Source: Pachypanchax playfairii
Taxonomy: Eukaryota > Chordata > Actinopteri > Cyprinodontiformes > Aplocheilidae
DNA: 64,000 bases
Direction of reading: 5' to 3'
NCBI GenBank assembly: GCA_006937955.1
Contig: SSNP01000080.1
Span: forward strand, 788,597-852,596
Below the pieces are notes generated by a model. The model was not told the origin of the DNA and ran no database searches. It was given only the letters and a program-made list of their open reading frames with translations. Both the position numbers and the translations under genes were made by a program. This document shows, piece after piece, positions 51,401 to 64,000 of the stretch. Numbering within the stretch: position 1 is the first letter of the stretch; each line of letters begins with the position of its first letter.

Positions 51401-54400
51401 CAGCACGTGACCGCAGATCAGCGCAGGTTTCTCGTACAGACTGAAGTTCTCGTTCATGAGCAGAAGCTGCATCGTCCAGCTGAGAGTGAAGATCCAGCAG
51501 CTGGCTGCTCAGAGCTCCAACTCGGATCTTTAATGTGAGAAAAATCAGACAGTTTCCTCGTCTTCCTTCAGCTTTGTTCATGAAAGCAGACAGTAAAAAA
51601 TGAAACTTTGACAAAGATTTAACTGTAACCTGTTCCTGCTCCTTGTAATGTGCTGCGTCTCGGACCATCCGCTCAGCCTCCAGAGACGCAGCGGACAGCT
51701 CAGCCTGAAGGCTGGACACCCTGTCAGACAGAACCGCCTTCTCCGTCTCCTTCAGGGACAGGGCCTATGGAGAGAAGAAGAGTTTGGTAGCTGTAGGATC
51801 TCAGGATTTAATCCTGAGATCCTCAGATTCAGATCAGACCTGCTGTTTCTCAGTCTCAGCCTGCAACAATCGCTGATCTCGATCGTGCTGCAGACTCCTC
51901 AGTTCCTCCTGCAGCTCCTCTCGTTCCCTCTTTGCTCTGTGGAGCTGATCCTCCATCTCCTGTCTGAACTTCTTCAGAGCAGCTTCATGCTCCATCTGCA
52001 AGCTGTGACGCACAACTTCCTGTGCAGCAGATGACAAACCAACAACAGGTTCGACCAGGTCTAATTTAAAAGCCAAAATGCTTCAATCAGGAAGCAGGAA
52101 GGACTCTCACCTTCTCTGACAGCAGCCTCTCCATCTCCTCCTGATTCTCAGCGATGGCCTTCCGTAAAACCTGCTGTGCTTCCAGCTGCACGGCGTTCAG
52201 AGTCTGGATCGTGGTCTGTTTGTCTCTCTCAGCTTGAGCCAGTGTATTCTCACCATCTGACTGAACTCGCCTCAGCTCAGCTGGAAATCCAGTCAAACAA
52301 AACACATGAAATTCTGCTTTGTTACTCTGTGAAACTACTGAGGGACTCTGTATTCGTGTTGTCCTGGTGTCTCACCTGCAGAAGTCTCACAGCGAACTCG
52401 AAGGTTTTGGTTTTCTGTTTCCAGCTGCTCTCTGCGAGACTCTACCTGAACGAGCTGCTGCTGGACGTCAAACAGACTCGTTTCCAGGGACTCGCGCTCC
52501 GACCTGAAGGTAAAACAACAAAATGACACCACGTCCGTCGTGAGGCTGTAAGTTCCATTAACATTCACTAATTAAGGAGGTTTTATTACACTAACAAAGA
52601 GAGAGAGAGACAGGAGATCAGATATTAATTGAACAGAATGCAGCTCCGATTTGTAATTTATTAAAAGTGAGATGATGAATATTACAGATTTCGATTTTCA
52701 GAGAAAAGAAAGCAGAACAACAGGTTTAGTTTTCATCAGGTGATTAAACATGAACACCTGAAAGAGACTCAACACTCATTTCTAAACCTGAAAGCCGCCA
52801 GTTCTTCTGACAGCACAGTGTTTTCTCTCTCAGACGCCATCAGCTGAACCACCAGAGCTGCTTTGTCCCGGGCCAGTTCTGCCTGACTGCAGCCGGCTTC
52901 CTTTAAGGCCGCCTCGTTCCTCTGACCCTCACCTCGAGCCAGACTCAACTCTGAATTCAGAGAAGTCACCTCGCCACAAAGCTGAGGACAAAACCCAAAC
53001 AGACCCAAACAGGAAAATAAATGTGTTGATATATAGTTTGTTTTTGTCCCAGTTTATTAGGGTAGAAGTTTGTGATGCAGCAGCTGAAGGATAATCTGAT
53101 TCTTTATGTACCTGAGTGACTTTCTCCTGCAGCTTGAGTCTCTCAGCCCTGAGACTCTGCAGCTCCGCCTCCAGCCCCACGCGGCTCAGCTCAGCGTCCT
53201 GCAGGGACTGTTGCAGGGCGACGCGAACAGACTCCAGCTCCAGCCGCTCCTGCTCAAGCCGGACCAGCTCGTCCCTGATGGTCAGCTTTTCCTGCTCCGC
53301 CTCACGTTTCTGAGCCTGCAGGACGGACTTCTCCTCCTCAAGCTTGAAGGTGAGACATAGAGGTCTTAAATTCAGTGGATTACACAGAGAGAGACAAGTA
53401 AAAGGACTCAGGCCAATGAGATGTCGTTAGAAAAGAGGATGTTTACTTCACCTGAAGGATATAAGTGTTGAGGTCTGCCTTGTCCTGGGCCAGGACCTCA
53501 TTCATCCCACCCATCTTTGCCAGAGAGTCTCTGAGAGCAGCATCCTCAGACTGCAGCTTGCTGAGCAGCAGAGACAGCTCTCTGTTGCTGCTTTCCGCCT
53601 GAAGGGAAAGTCAGGGGTTAAATACAGAATGCAAACAACACAAAACCCCATAAGTTAAATAAGAACAGACTGCTTCTATCTGACCCGAGTGAGCGCCTCG
53701 GTCAGCTGGGTCCTCTCCCTCTCCAGCAGCTGTCTCTCTACCTCCCCCTGCTGGTGAGTCTCCCTCACCGCAGACAGCTCTCCACGCTGAACAGAGGCTC
53801 GACTCTCGCTCTGATCCCACTGCTTCTGTCTGCACAGACAAAATAAATACAACAGTTTATATAAACACTAAATATACATGTTATTTTGTAAAGCTGGGGG
53901 AAATCTAGAAGTGATTTTCCCCAAAATCTGCAAAGATCTGGTTAATTTCCTTTAATTTACACCAGCCTTCTATGTTCTGCTTCTAAGATGCCAGACTTTC
54001 TCTCAGTCTTTTATCATGATCTTTATTGCTGCTGCTGGATACAGAGGAGATTTTTATTATAAATAAAACAGATTTAATATCAGTTGTTAAAATAATCAGA
54101 TACAGTAATATCTTGTTGATATAAACTGGCAGCAGTATGTCTGTAAACGTGGATCAGACTTTGATTTCTTCGTGTGCACGTTGTGCTGACTGCACTGATC
54201 TGTGTGGATTATTCTACATCACATCGATTTAATCAGTATCAATTAGGCTTCTTACATCCTCTGAGCCTCGGCCTTCGCTCTGTCTCTCTCCTGGACAGCG
54301 GCCTCCTTCTCCTCCCTCTCATGGTCTCGCTCGCGTTGAGCTGACGCCACAGCAAGCTGAAGCTTCTCTCTCTCCATCTGCAGGATCTGGTTGTTGCTTT

Positions 54401-57400
54401 CAGCTGTCTGAACAGACTTCTCCAAGTTCACCTTCTCACTACAAGCAGAGAACATGATGTATTATTAGAGTGAAGACCATACGGGATGCAGCAATAAGGA
54501 CCACGATGAGTGACCTGGCCAGCGTGTCCCTCTCCTGCTTCAGACGGTCCTTCTCTCTCTGCGCTGCCTCCCGTTCTCTCTGAGCTGCGTCCTTTTCTCG
54601 CTGCAGCGTCTGGTTTCGCTGTTCTGTGTCTCTTTTAGCCAAATCGGATTCTGAAAGCTGTTTTCGTAACTGCTGCACAGAGAACTGAGCTGAGAGCAGA
54701 CGGCCTCGAACATCCTGGAAACACGCAGAATTCAACAGCATGATGATGTGACATGGATACAGTTATAAACACCAAGTTTTATCCTGCGAGCTGAACCTGA
54801 TGTTGTTTATTTTTAACAATTCTGTTTATCATAGAAACATATTTAATGGTGAAAACTAGCTTTTTAAGGATTTTCTTAAGAATCAGGAAGAAGAATCAAA
54901 CACTGTAGATCTTTAATTGAGAACAAAGGTGCAAAAACTTGGAATTTATGGACATTTTTTCTGAAATTAACACATGATCAGAAACAATAAGTGCATTAAT
55001 TCATTATCCCTAATATCTGAACTTCCTGTTGGAGTTCATGACTGACTGCAGCTTTTAAATAAAAGAATCCAAATGCAAAAAAAGATCAAATCTGTGTAAA
55101 AAATAAACAAAACACAGACAGTGACCCTCAGCTCGGGGTCTATAACGTGAGCTGTCACCTGCAGCTGCAGCGTTTTGCTGGCGACTGCTGAGCGGAGAGC
55201 AGACAGCGCTGAATCAGGAAACGGACACAACGAGGAGGACTGAGCAGCGGTCGAGGAGAGGCGAGGGGCGGAGTCACGGATCAGAACCAGGAGCGGAGCC
55301 GCAGAACTGTCCTGATCAGCTTCAGACGACGACTCTCCATCTGATAAAACCGTCTGTAAAACCAAATACACATGAAGCAGAACCCTGCTGATGGGAGGAG
55401 CCCAGCGTGTGTGAAGTGTGTGTTTCATACCTGAGCGATGTCCCGCAGCGCGTCCAGCAGCGTGTCAGAATGAGCTCGGATCAGCTGCATGTCAGTCTCA
55501 TCACTGCTGCTCTGCTCCTGATAGAAAAACAACTACATGAGACTCCGAAACATCACGAGGAAGAACAAAGAGGACAACAGCTCTGACCTCCAGCCTCCTC
55601 GTCAGAGACACAAGCTCACTGTCCTTCTCCAACATCTGGATCTTTAGTCTCTCACATTCTCGCGCCACGTCCGACAATCTGATGGGTCAAAAAAAAAACA
55701 AAAAAACAACTGGTTAAATTTCTTTAAGTTTTGGCAGAAAATTCCCAGAAGCCTTTGCAACAAAAAGACAGTGAAATTGCTTTTAAAATTACATATTTTG
55801 GAATTTTAAAACTCAAAATTTTCAGATTTGTTTCCGTCATTTTGAGGCTATTGTTTGTGTTTGGATAGTGGTTGGGATTTATTTTCTGTTTCTGACCTCA
55901 AACAAATAAAATTTGAGTCTAATTTGAGTTTGACTGAACTAATAATTTTGTTGAAACATCATAATAAAATCAACCATTATGTGATTGAATGCAGCAGACG
56001 GTATCTAACACCTGTATGAACGTGCAGCCTGCGTGCACCTGAACACACTCACCTGACGCTCAGCTCACTTTTCTCTGTATCTGATCTGCTCTGGAAGTTC
56101 ATCATCTCCACCACTCGATCCCTGAGCTGCTGTTCCAGCTGAACCCTCAGAGTTTTCTCCCGCTCCAGCGCCAGAGCGGTTCCTCCCATCCGACCTTCCA
56201 GTGATGCAGAGAGGCCGGTGCAGGACACCTGAGCAGAGTGGGACATCCGAGCCAGCTCGTTACGCATGTCGGATAAATCCCTGAGATGGGACAGAGACAC
56301 GCAGGAACAAATGATGAATCTGGAACATCTGGACTTGTTTCGGAGTGAGTGTGGGATTTTAAATGTTTACCTCTCGGTGGCGCTCTTCATCTCACAGACG
56401 TGCCTCCTGAATCCGACCACCTGTCGCCACAGCACGAGCAGTCGACTGTGTTCGCTGCTGAAGTAGCTGTGGAAAGACTGAAGATGAAAAATATCAAGTC
56501 CAATCTGATATATTTATTTAAAATTGTGTGACTGTCTGAGGAGCATCTCCCTCCCTCCCACCTCCTCTTCTCTCCTCCAGTCAGACTCCTTCTGTTCCAG
56601 CTCCTCTCTGGCCTTCGTCCAATCAGCGGTGAGCCTGCGGATGTCCCGGCTGAGAGCCTCGTTGGCCAGTCCGGCCTGCTCCAACTGCTCTCTGAGCATC
56701 GCGTTCACGGCGGACAAGCTGCTGCTCCTGAAAACAGGAAATCAGACCACCAACGTTTTTAAAGAAAATGAGTTGTAACTAAAACCAAGTCAGACATAAA
56801 CCAGGAAAAATAATCAGATCCAAAGATAAAGCAGTGGGGTATCATAGTGCACTGTGGGTAACGTAGGCAGCAAAACCAGTCAGTAAACAAGAAGGTGGTT
56901 AACCATCATAAAGGTCAACTGACCAACCAATCAATAAATTACATAATAGATCATTCGACTAAAAAGATGATGGAGAAGCTGCTGCTACAAGCAGCTCTCT
57001 GTGTGCACAGTTGAACTCTTTTAAGTGTGAATGAACTTGTACATATAACATCCAGATTCTCAGTCGAGTTGTTACATACTGCTCGTCCCGTTTCGTGCAA
57101 CCAAAGGAAGTGATGATGTATCACCTCTGTTGTTCCTCCTCCAGACGGATTAAAACCTCCTCCAGGCTGCTGCTGGCTTCCTCTGTTTGACGACCGTTTG
57201 ATGCTTCGCTGCTCCCCTACAACAGAAGTCTTTTTTAAACCAGTTTGGCTAAAATGTGAAGTAAGTGACAGAAATCGGATTAAACTGCCTCAAATCTAAA
57301 TGAAAAGCCGCCTACAGTCACGCTGCGTTTCTCCAGCTCTGCAGATTTCTCCTTCAGCATCTGCTCCAGCTCCCCACATTTCTTTTTGTACTGAAGCACC

Positions 57401-59040
57401 TGAAGCAGAAGGAAGTCTGTCACTAACCAGCACGCCGCACTGTGACTACAGCCTCAGTACAACTAGAGGTTACACGCACCTTGGCCTGTAACTTCTGCAC
57501 CAGCTGCGCCTGCCTCTGCTGCCCCTCCTGGTACGCGGTGAGTTTACGCTTGTAGGCGGCTTGTTCTTCGTCCAGGCGTCTGCGCAAATCCACGTTCTGC
57601 TGAGCGAGGCTGCGGGACTCGGGCGAATCGAGGTCTCCTGTTTCAAAACGCAGCGCTTGCTCCAGCTGAGGTTTGATAAGAGACGAGAGTCAGACGGGTA
57701 AAATGAATTAAACAAACATGCATTTAATCTGAAAGGTCCTGCTATGATGTCAGAGAAGGATTTAACTCCCTTTAAACATAATCAATTACAGTAAATGTTT
57801 ATTTACACATCAAGAACCAAATTTCTATCAAATATAAACAAACTACTGTCGATCATGATCTTTAATTGTTGATGATTTTTATAAATTCATTGATAATCGA
57901 CAACAGAGAGGTTTCTCATATATACCAAGTTATTTATCTAAACTTTATTTAATATGTTTTTAAATAAAGAGGTCAAAGTGAGTCTTTAAAATCTGGTTTG
58001 AAGGTTGTTTAATGTTACAAAAAAATGTTTAATTTGAGAAATATTCATTTACATCTAAAGAAGAATGGAACCAGACATGCTGCTTGCTTTTGGTTGCTCT
58101 TGTTTTGGTAATGTTCAACCCTAAAATGAGTTGTGGAGACCCCCCACCCACCACCACATCCCTCCTCTCAATCGTGAAGCCCCTGTTTACAGTCACCCGG
58201 GGCGACAGACGCCATGGCAACAGTCCACTTCAGTTCATTCCAGCCCCCATCACCTGGGAGACGCGCAAATCTCAGACAAAGGCAGAAAACAAACGGAGAC
58301 AAAAAAGTGGAGGGTGCCCAACATTTACCCCATAACGCCCGCACAGCTGGAAACACCTGGAGAGTTAGAAAGTGTTTTATTATCCAAACAGGTCATGATG
58401 CTCAGATGTTTATCCTCACCCTCTCACTGATCGCTCCGTACTTGATGGCGAGCTCATCGCGGTCTGCTCGGCTGTGTGCCAGCAGGTCCTCCAGTCGGGC
58501 CAGCTCCTCCTGCAGCACCCGGTTCTCCTCCTGGAGGGTCAGGACCGAGGAGGACATGGTTCCAGCTGCTCGCAGGAAGACAAATACAGCAATCAGCCAA
58601 AAAGTAAAACACAACAACAGACCATGAAAACAGAAAAAGTCTCACCGCTGTCGTTGAGGTTCTTTGTGACAATTTCTCGAACTCGTGCCGGCAGGCATGT
58701 AGGGGGGGCATCAGGTGAAGGGCCTCGGACCGTCAGCTTCTTCTCCTCAGACAGGACGCTCTCCTCCAGCCGCTGATGTACAGAAATCACATTCATACTG
58801 AGGACTATGAGACCGGAACGATCAGATAATATTAACTTCACATTAACATGCAGCAACTGCAGGCGGTTTCACAGTGAACTGCAGCATCATCAAAACACAA
58901 ACACAAACAAGCACCGTGCAAATGAGCAGCGTTCGCACATCATGGAAGAAACCAGGTGAGGCGAAGCAGCCGGAGAGTCTCACCTGGATAACAGACTCCA
59001 GCTTGTTGGAGTCGCTGTCTGAGTTCTCTGCAGCGCTCAT
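45479..59040 (-). CDS. crocc: Rootletin (ciliary rootlet coiled-coil protein), 37 exons
   Basis: Exons: 59040-58984, 58772-58646, 58565-58420, 57665-57480, 57399-57322, 57216-57125, 56727-56562, 56477-56371, 56280-56053, 55678-55588, 55517-55431, 55353-55159, 54714-54515, 54438-54256, 53829-53685, 53598-53452, 53342-53112, 52981-52788, 52503-52376, 52280-52111, 52019-51840, 51764-51630, 51527-51384, 50932-50694, 50623-50464, 50379-50212, 50131-49708, 49383-49220, 49116-48996, 48912-48749, 48223-48008, 47916-47692, 47609-47460, 47346-47146, 47068-46937, 46071-45898 and 45577-45479. They join in frame to 6,054 nt, 2,017 residues, the length of human CROCC. Nearly all is Glu/Gln/Arg/Leu heptad coiled coil. 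Non-coil segments are the N-terminus (IREIVTKNL-like VREIVTKNL), the Ser/Pro linker near exon 12 (TVLSDGESSSEADQD) and the Gly/Ser/Pro linker in exon 27 (ending SPLRSSLSPPK). Rootletin polymerises into the striated rootlet below basal bodies and tethers centrioles. No breaks were seen. Confidence 0.96.
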
Positions 59041-62000
59041 CGAGGTGCAGCTATTTTTAAAATCCTCCAGGGGGAAATAGGATTAACTCAGAGGGAATAA
59101 AACGTCTTCACAAGCTAAACCATGTCAGGTTTTACTTTTTCCAGCAGGTTCCAAGCAAAAAAAAAAAAGAGTTTATCGCTCTGATAGAGGTGTTTGTTCC
59201 TTATTATGTCAAAGAAAGTTTTGGTTGTAGAGGAGCTGAGAGCGTCCGTCCTGTCTCCTCCTCCAGGACTCTCAGACTGAGACTGAGGACAGCAGGATTA
59301 GCAGGTTTTGAAGTCCCCCCCCCTTCCTCCCTCCTCCTCCTCCAACACTACCTCACACCCCCACTGGGTGCATTCTGGTACATACTGCTATTCAGCTGGA
59401 CAACAAAGAGAAACTCAAGCCTTTCAAAATATTCTTTCAAAATAAAATGATCGGGTGGAATTAGTGATTTAGTAAAGATAGTAATAAACTAAAGACCAAT
59501 TTCATTAGATATATGAATGTGATACAGATTAAGATATTTAAAGACATCCGGTTCAGGTGTAATAACTTCTCAGTTTGTCTCATTCATTCTCCTGATCAGC
59601 ATCTGTTGTAAATACAGCTGCTGATTTAAGATAATGACTTTTATTTTATTAGTCTTTGTTATTATTTTGGCATAAATAGTTTGTTGATTCTTCTTATTTT
59701 TGCTTCCTTTACTTCAGTCACACAGTTTACCATGACGATGATGCTTAGAGCTAAAATACTTATAGATTATTTTTTTCAAATTAAAATATGCTCAAACACA
59801 GACCCTTCCTCATATCTTCATACACAACATAATTCTTATAGTTTGGTGGTTAAATTAGCATTAGCAACATTCTTTTTACTTTTTTAATGTCTTTTTATGG
59901 AAGATATAACACACACTGAGTCAAATATCTACTTACATCCTATAACCGTATAATTCTATCAATAGGAAGACTTTTGGAAATGTTTCTCCTGTTATTACCT
60001 AAAACAAATAAATTTTATCTGAGAAGATCCCCAATATCAACAGGAAGCAGCCAAAGAAAGTGTGTTTTCAGTTTTAAAAACTAAATTATTACTTAAATTC
60101 TTACAATATAAAGATTGTCATATTTGCAGCAGATATTGACACACAATAAGGAGTTTAGGTTCATGTTTTTATAAATGTATTTCTATAAAAGTGATTTTTT
60201 TATGTTTCTTTGATATTTAGAATTTGTAATAAACTTTTAAAAACGTTTTTTAAATATATTTTCTTAGTTAAAAACTATATAAATAATATAAACGTTACTG
60301 CAGTGCCCCCTGCTGGTCAATCTGATAACTGCGTCTGTTCTGATAAACCCCATGTTTGTTTCTACAGTTCAGCTTTACTTTCTGCTCCAACTTCAGGACT
60401 TTTACAGCTTCAGAGTCAGAGGTCCGCCTCGATGCTTCCTCTTTAGTTTACAGACATTAATTGTTTATAAGCACAAAGCGGAACAAAGCTGGTGATTCAG
60501 CTCCAACATCCTCTTTTCTCCAAAAATCAGCAGATCCAGAAAGACACGCCCAAGTTTTCAAAAGTGAGCGGAGTTTGAAGCGGGAGGAGGATTTTTATGG
60601 ACTGCGTTCATCCCTGCAGCATTCAGGAATAAATAGAACCTTTAAAGAAACGATTGTTTCATTGTGATAAACAGCTGAGACCCGGAATGTTGATGAGCAT
60701 AAAACATTTGATGCATCTTGGTGTCGCGTTTGCAGCAGCTGCTTCATTTCAATCATTCTCCTTCCAGCCTGAAAATCAGCCTCACCTCGTTTTATCGGTC
60801 TGCAGAGAGAGAATTTGTTCTCCATCTTCTCTTAATGGTTCGTTATAGTCCAGGAATCCAGAAGTGAAGCTGCTGTGATCTGCGGAGACGCACCAACCAT
60901 CAGCTGGAGCCTCGATGTGAAACCCTCTCCATGCTGTTCCGGGGAGGGACTTCCAGTTCAGCAGTCAGTCCGAAACTCAATAAACCTATAATAATAATAA
61001 TAATAATATAAATCAAATAAGATGCTAACGGTAAAAACAAATTAAAAACTGACCCTGTAAAATTATATAATCGCCGAGATTTATATAAATTATGGGTATA
61101 AAAAACAGATTCTTGTTCTACAAATTAAACTGCATCAAAATCTGCATCTGACTGAAAATCTCTTAATCCAGATTAAAACATGTAAGTTTTTGTGTGTAAG
61201 AAATATAAAAACTATCTTTCTTTCTTTTCAAAAAGTGATTCAGGTCTTATCTGTGGAGAATATAAAAGATTTGTTTTATTTTGGTGACACTAACCCAAAA
61301 TGTTCCCCTCTAAAAATCAGATGGATTATTCTAGGATTATTTTTACAGACAATTTAAGATGAGTTCGGCCTCTGTTACTACGGCAACACAACTCAAACTC
61401 AACTTAGCCATTAATCTTGGCAAAACCTTCAGACTTATTGTGTTAAATAAATAAAACCAACAAAATTTATTGTTTATTTACACAAATACATGGATTTATA
61501 TTTCATACAGATTGGGGAAGGCACTTTCATCAGATTAAGGAGAAGGAAAAAGAATTTTTGAGCTGAACAAAAGGCATATTCTAAAATGGATAAAGACAAA
61601 TGGATTTTTCACAAACAAAATGAAACGACAGACGAATCAAGAAGGATTCTGTTTTTCCCTGAAGATGATTAAAAGACAATCTTTGTATAAGTCTTTATAT
61701 AAAACCTCTAATCAGATGTTAATAAAGCTTTTAAAGAACAAAAAAAAAACAAAAACAGATGCTGTTAAACAGCTAAATGACAGAAAGGATTTCCCACATG
61801 TTGAGCGACGCCCGTGTAATGAGATCATTCTAGATGAAGAACAGGAACCTGCAAGTGTTCTGGAGAGATTAACAGAGAAATACAGAATCAAAACAACAAA
61901 AATACATCTGATTTAAGGCGAAGACGAAATCCGGTTAATGTGAGGAGACAAATTTTCCCTCATTTTTAAAAAAAGGAAAATAACTAAAACTGAATCCTAC

Positions 62001-62178
62001 TGCATAGCAGAGAATGAAGAAGAACTGTAAAATCTGCATAAGGTTTGTTGGTCAGTGGGCTGCTGTTTCCTTTCAAAGTAAAAGCAGCTGCAAGATCTTC
62101 TTCTGTTTCTTTTTTGGTTTGTCCCAGTCGTCCTGTCCAGGGAATGTTTGGAACCCGAGTGTGAGGCGGTTTTTAAAC
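59041..62178. other. Intergenic region between crocc and necap2
   Basis: AT-rich, with a short TAA microsatellite (about 60986-61008) and an A-rich tract around 59159. Includes the crocc upstream flank and necap2 3' UTR. ORFs here (for example 61620-61916) show no family features. Confidence 0.5.
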
Positions 62179-63923
62179 TCAGCTGAACTGAACCCATCCA
62201 GATTTTGCAGCATCGTTGTTGGAGCTGTGGAAGGAGGAGAAGATGGAGCATGAAATGAGATGAGACATGTAGGAAAGTCTAGTGGAAACTTACTTAGACC
62301 CTGCAGATGTGAAATCCCCCCACAGGTCAGAGCTGGGCTGCGCTGCAGGGACGGAGGAGCCGAAGTCTAACAGAGCTGAACATGGAGAGAAAACATGGAT
62401 AGAATGAGGGTCGTGTTGAATCAAAGTGAGATGCATTTAGAAGGTGTGAGGTTCACCAGCGTTGGTCTGTGCAGCTGAGACGGCTGGTTGGGCTCCAGGA
62501 GGCGGCAGGATTCCTCCAGATTTAGCTCCGGGGGGAGGAGGGAGCAGACTTCCTCCCATCGGTCGAGGTTTCGCTCCACCTGCATCCTTCTTCTTAATGT
62601 TCTGCAAAATCCACAACAGTTTCTATATACTTGTATGATCATTGCTTCTAGACAATTTTCTGTTGAAAATCTTTTATTCTCCAAAGTCAAAATCTGATAT
62701 TTCTCTTTCAATTTTAGTCCAATTTTTACACCTAAAACTAATATTATCTTTCCACTTACAGGAAGTATCTGGACAGCAGTCGGAGTTTTATTTTCTGTTC
62801 CAGATTCCATTAAAACAGAATGTTTATAAGGGTGAATCAGGGAAAAACTCTTAAAAAGTTCACGTCTTTGAAGCTGTGCATTTATGACATAATGAGTTGC
62901 ACATAATTCATATTTGCACCTTTTTTAATCTTAGTACATGTTTCTGCCATGTGCAGTTTCCATTACAAGGAAAAGTAAAACACAAAAACCACTTGGTGTG
63001 TTTCAGCAAATCATTTGTAGAAATTCTGATTTTTATGGTTTAAAAAAATGGAGAAAAAAAAAATCTGTTTTTAACCAGAGCTGGAAAAATGCTAATAGCT
63101 AGTCCCAAACTCTGTAAAACCCTGTAAAATCCTCCAGTCTCTTATATAATATACAGTTCAGCTCACATCACACTGACAGGACGTGCTCACCCCGAGGCTG
63201 ATCTTGATGGTCTGTCCCTCCTTGAAGCTCAGGTCCAGTTTCGGAGCTGCACTCTGAGAGGCTTCCAGTTTTGCCAGCTCACCTTCTTGTTTCACCCATC
63301 TTTAGAGTTTCAACGTAAGCGTGAGAGAAAAGTTGAGACAGAGATAAAATGAGTTATTTGTAGCAGAGAGACGTGTTGCTGCAGCAAACTTCATATACAG
63401 GTAGATGATGTCTGTGCACCAGAAACACTCGGCTCACTCGCACGTGAATGTGGTGTTTTTAAAGAATCAAATGGCTTCAACTTTCACAACACGTTCATGT
63501 GTCGAGTTCAAATAAACCTGAAAACAAATGACCTGAAATGTCTGAAGCTTCAGAACTTCAACAATAAAATCGTCCAAAACGGGTCTGTTTTTTCAACAGT
63601 TGTACAGAATAAATAATTCCACAGATTATTACTAACAGGAGTGAAATATGTCAAATGTCCAAATTTAATTTCAAAATATAAATTTTCTTAAAAATTACTC
63701 TTCATTAGAGAACGTGCTCATTTTAGAATCATTTTAATTTGTTAGAATCCACTTCTTGTTGTTGGCAGTAATAATGTCCAAACTTTGGTTTATAAAGTGA
63801 CGCTCTGGAACACGTGCAGGACATGATCGACAGTAACTTACTTAAAATGATCTTGTAAAGCAACATTAAAATCAAATGAATCTCCACGATCAGCAAAACC
63901 CAGACCGATGAAAGCGTGACGTC
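62179..63923 (-). CDS. necap2: Adaptin ear-binding coat-associated protein, NECAP2-like (3' part)
   Basis: The gene enters from beyond the right edge. Exons in the window: 63923-63842, 63299-63191, 62601-62457, 62375-62294 and 62224-62179, contiguous in frame. They encode the end of the NECAP PH-like domain (GRHAFIGLGFADRGDSFDFNVALQDHFKWVKQE), the LDLSFKEGQTIKISLG strand, a Pro-rich linker (SLLPPPPGAKSGG), an SSDLWGDFTS motif, and the C-terminus KSGWVQFS. NECAPs ride on clathrin coats, bind AP-2 and regulate vesicle size and coat dynamics. The NIKKKDAG segment and position beside crocc favour necap2 over necap1. The conserved WVQF is followed here by one extra Ser before the stop. Confidence 0.9.
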
Positions 63924-64000
63924 CTAAACAAAAGAAGAAGAAGAAGACGTGTGATCCCGACAGCGGAACAACATACATTCTACAGAAGGCCAGACTGCGG

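Noticed and set aside
46000..59000. Numerous plus-strand Leu/Ser/Cys-rich ORFs across the crocc locus
   Set aside because: They are antisense shadows of Glu/Gln/Arg/Leu-rich coiled-coil exons.
61620..61916. 98-residue Lys-rich ORF
   Set aside because: AT-rich sequence with composition-driven lysines; no domain, splice context or similarity was recognised.

Overview
The window is vertebrate nuclear DNA. Split genes with GT-AG introns, tRNA-derived SINE sequence, LINE debris and ora-type chemoreceptor genes point to a teleost fish, probably a percomorph; the species cannot be told from the sequence. The genes form a conserved block whose human counterparts lie on chromosome 1p36: FNDC10, SSU72, ATAD3, MRPL20 (1p36.33) and SDHB, MFAP2, CROCC, NECAP2 (1p36.13). 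Exon borders were derived by hand from splice sites and reading-frame continuity.

Layout. 1-9.1 kb: a tail-to-tail pair of V1R-like olfactory receptor genes. The plus-strand gene (four coding exons, 3777-6904; ora4-like) has a second copy of its first two exons at 172-867, with no second copy of exons 3-4. The minus-strand partner (two coding exons, 9111-7973; ora3-like) follows. 9.1-11.4 kb: AT-rich, no gene seen. 11.46-12.32 kb: fndc10, coding in one exon. 14.24-16.88 kb: ssu72. 24.16-19.44 kb (minus): atad3. 26.34-25.13 kb (minus): mrpl20, head-to-head with sdhb (26.76-29.70 kb, plus). 32.2-44.5 kb: mfap2. 59.04-45.48 kb (minus): crocc (rootletin), 37 coding exons. 63.92-62.18 kb (minus): 3' part of a necap2-like gene that runs off the right edge.

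The most striking non-genic feature is a 9.7-kb tandem array of about 400 copies of a 24-bp unit inside the intron that splits the mfap2 signal-peptide codons. Every unit keeps length 24, or at least a multiple of 3. The minus strand therefore carries an uninterrupted 3,232-codon frame of octapeptides. Each unit carries a nearly invariant TGTTTAC core, which matches the forkhead-factor core site, and the array has higher-order structure.

The second notable feature is the ora4 5'-half duplication. The exon-bearing segment is about 98% identical between copies, but identity falls sharply just past exon 2, which is the pattern left by gene conversion. The coding differences are mostly amino-acid changing.

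Functional grouping: atad3, mrpl20 and sdhb are three consecutive nuclear genes for mitochondrial proteins; mrpl20 and sdhb share a 416-bp divergent promoter region. mfap2 and crocc converge with short 3' UTRs. No prokaryotic, phage or viral system was seen.
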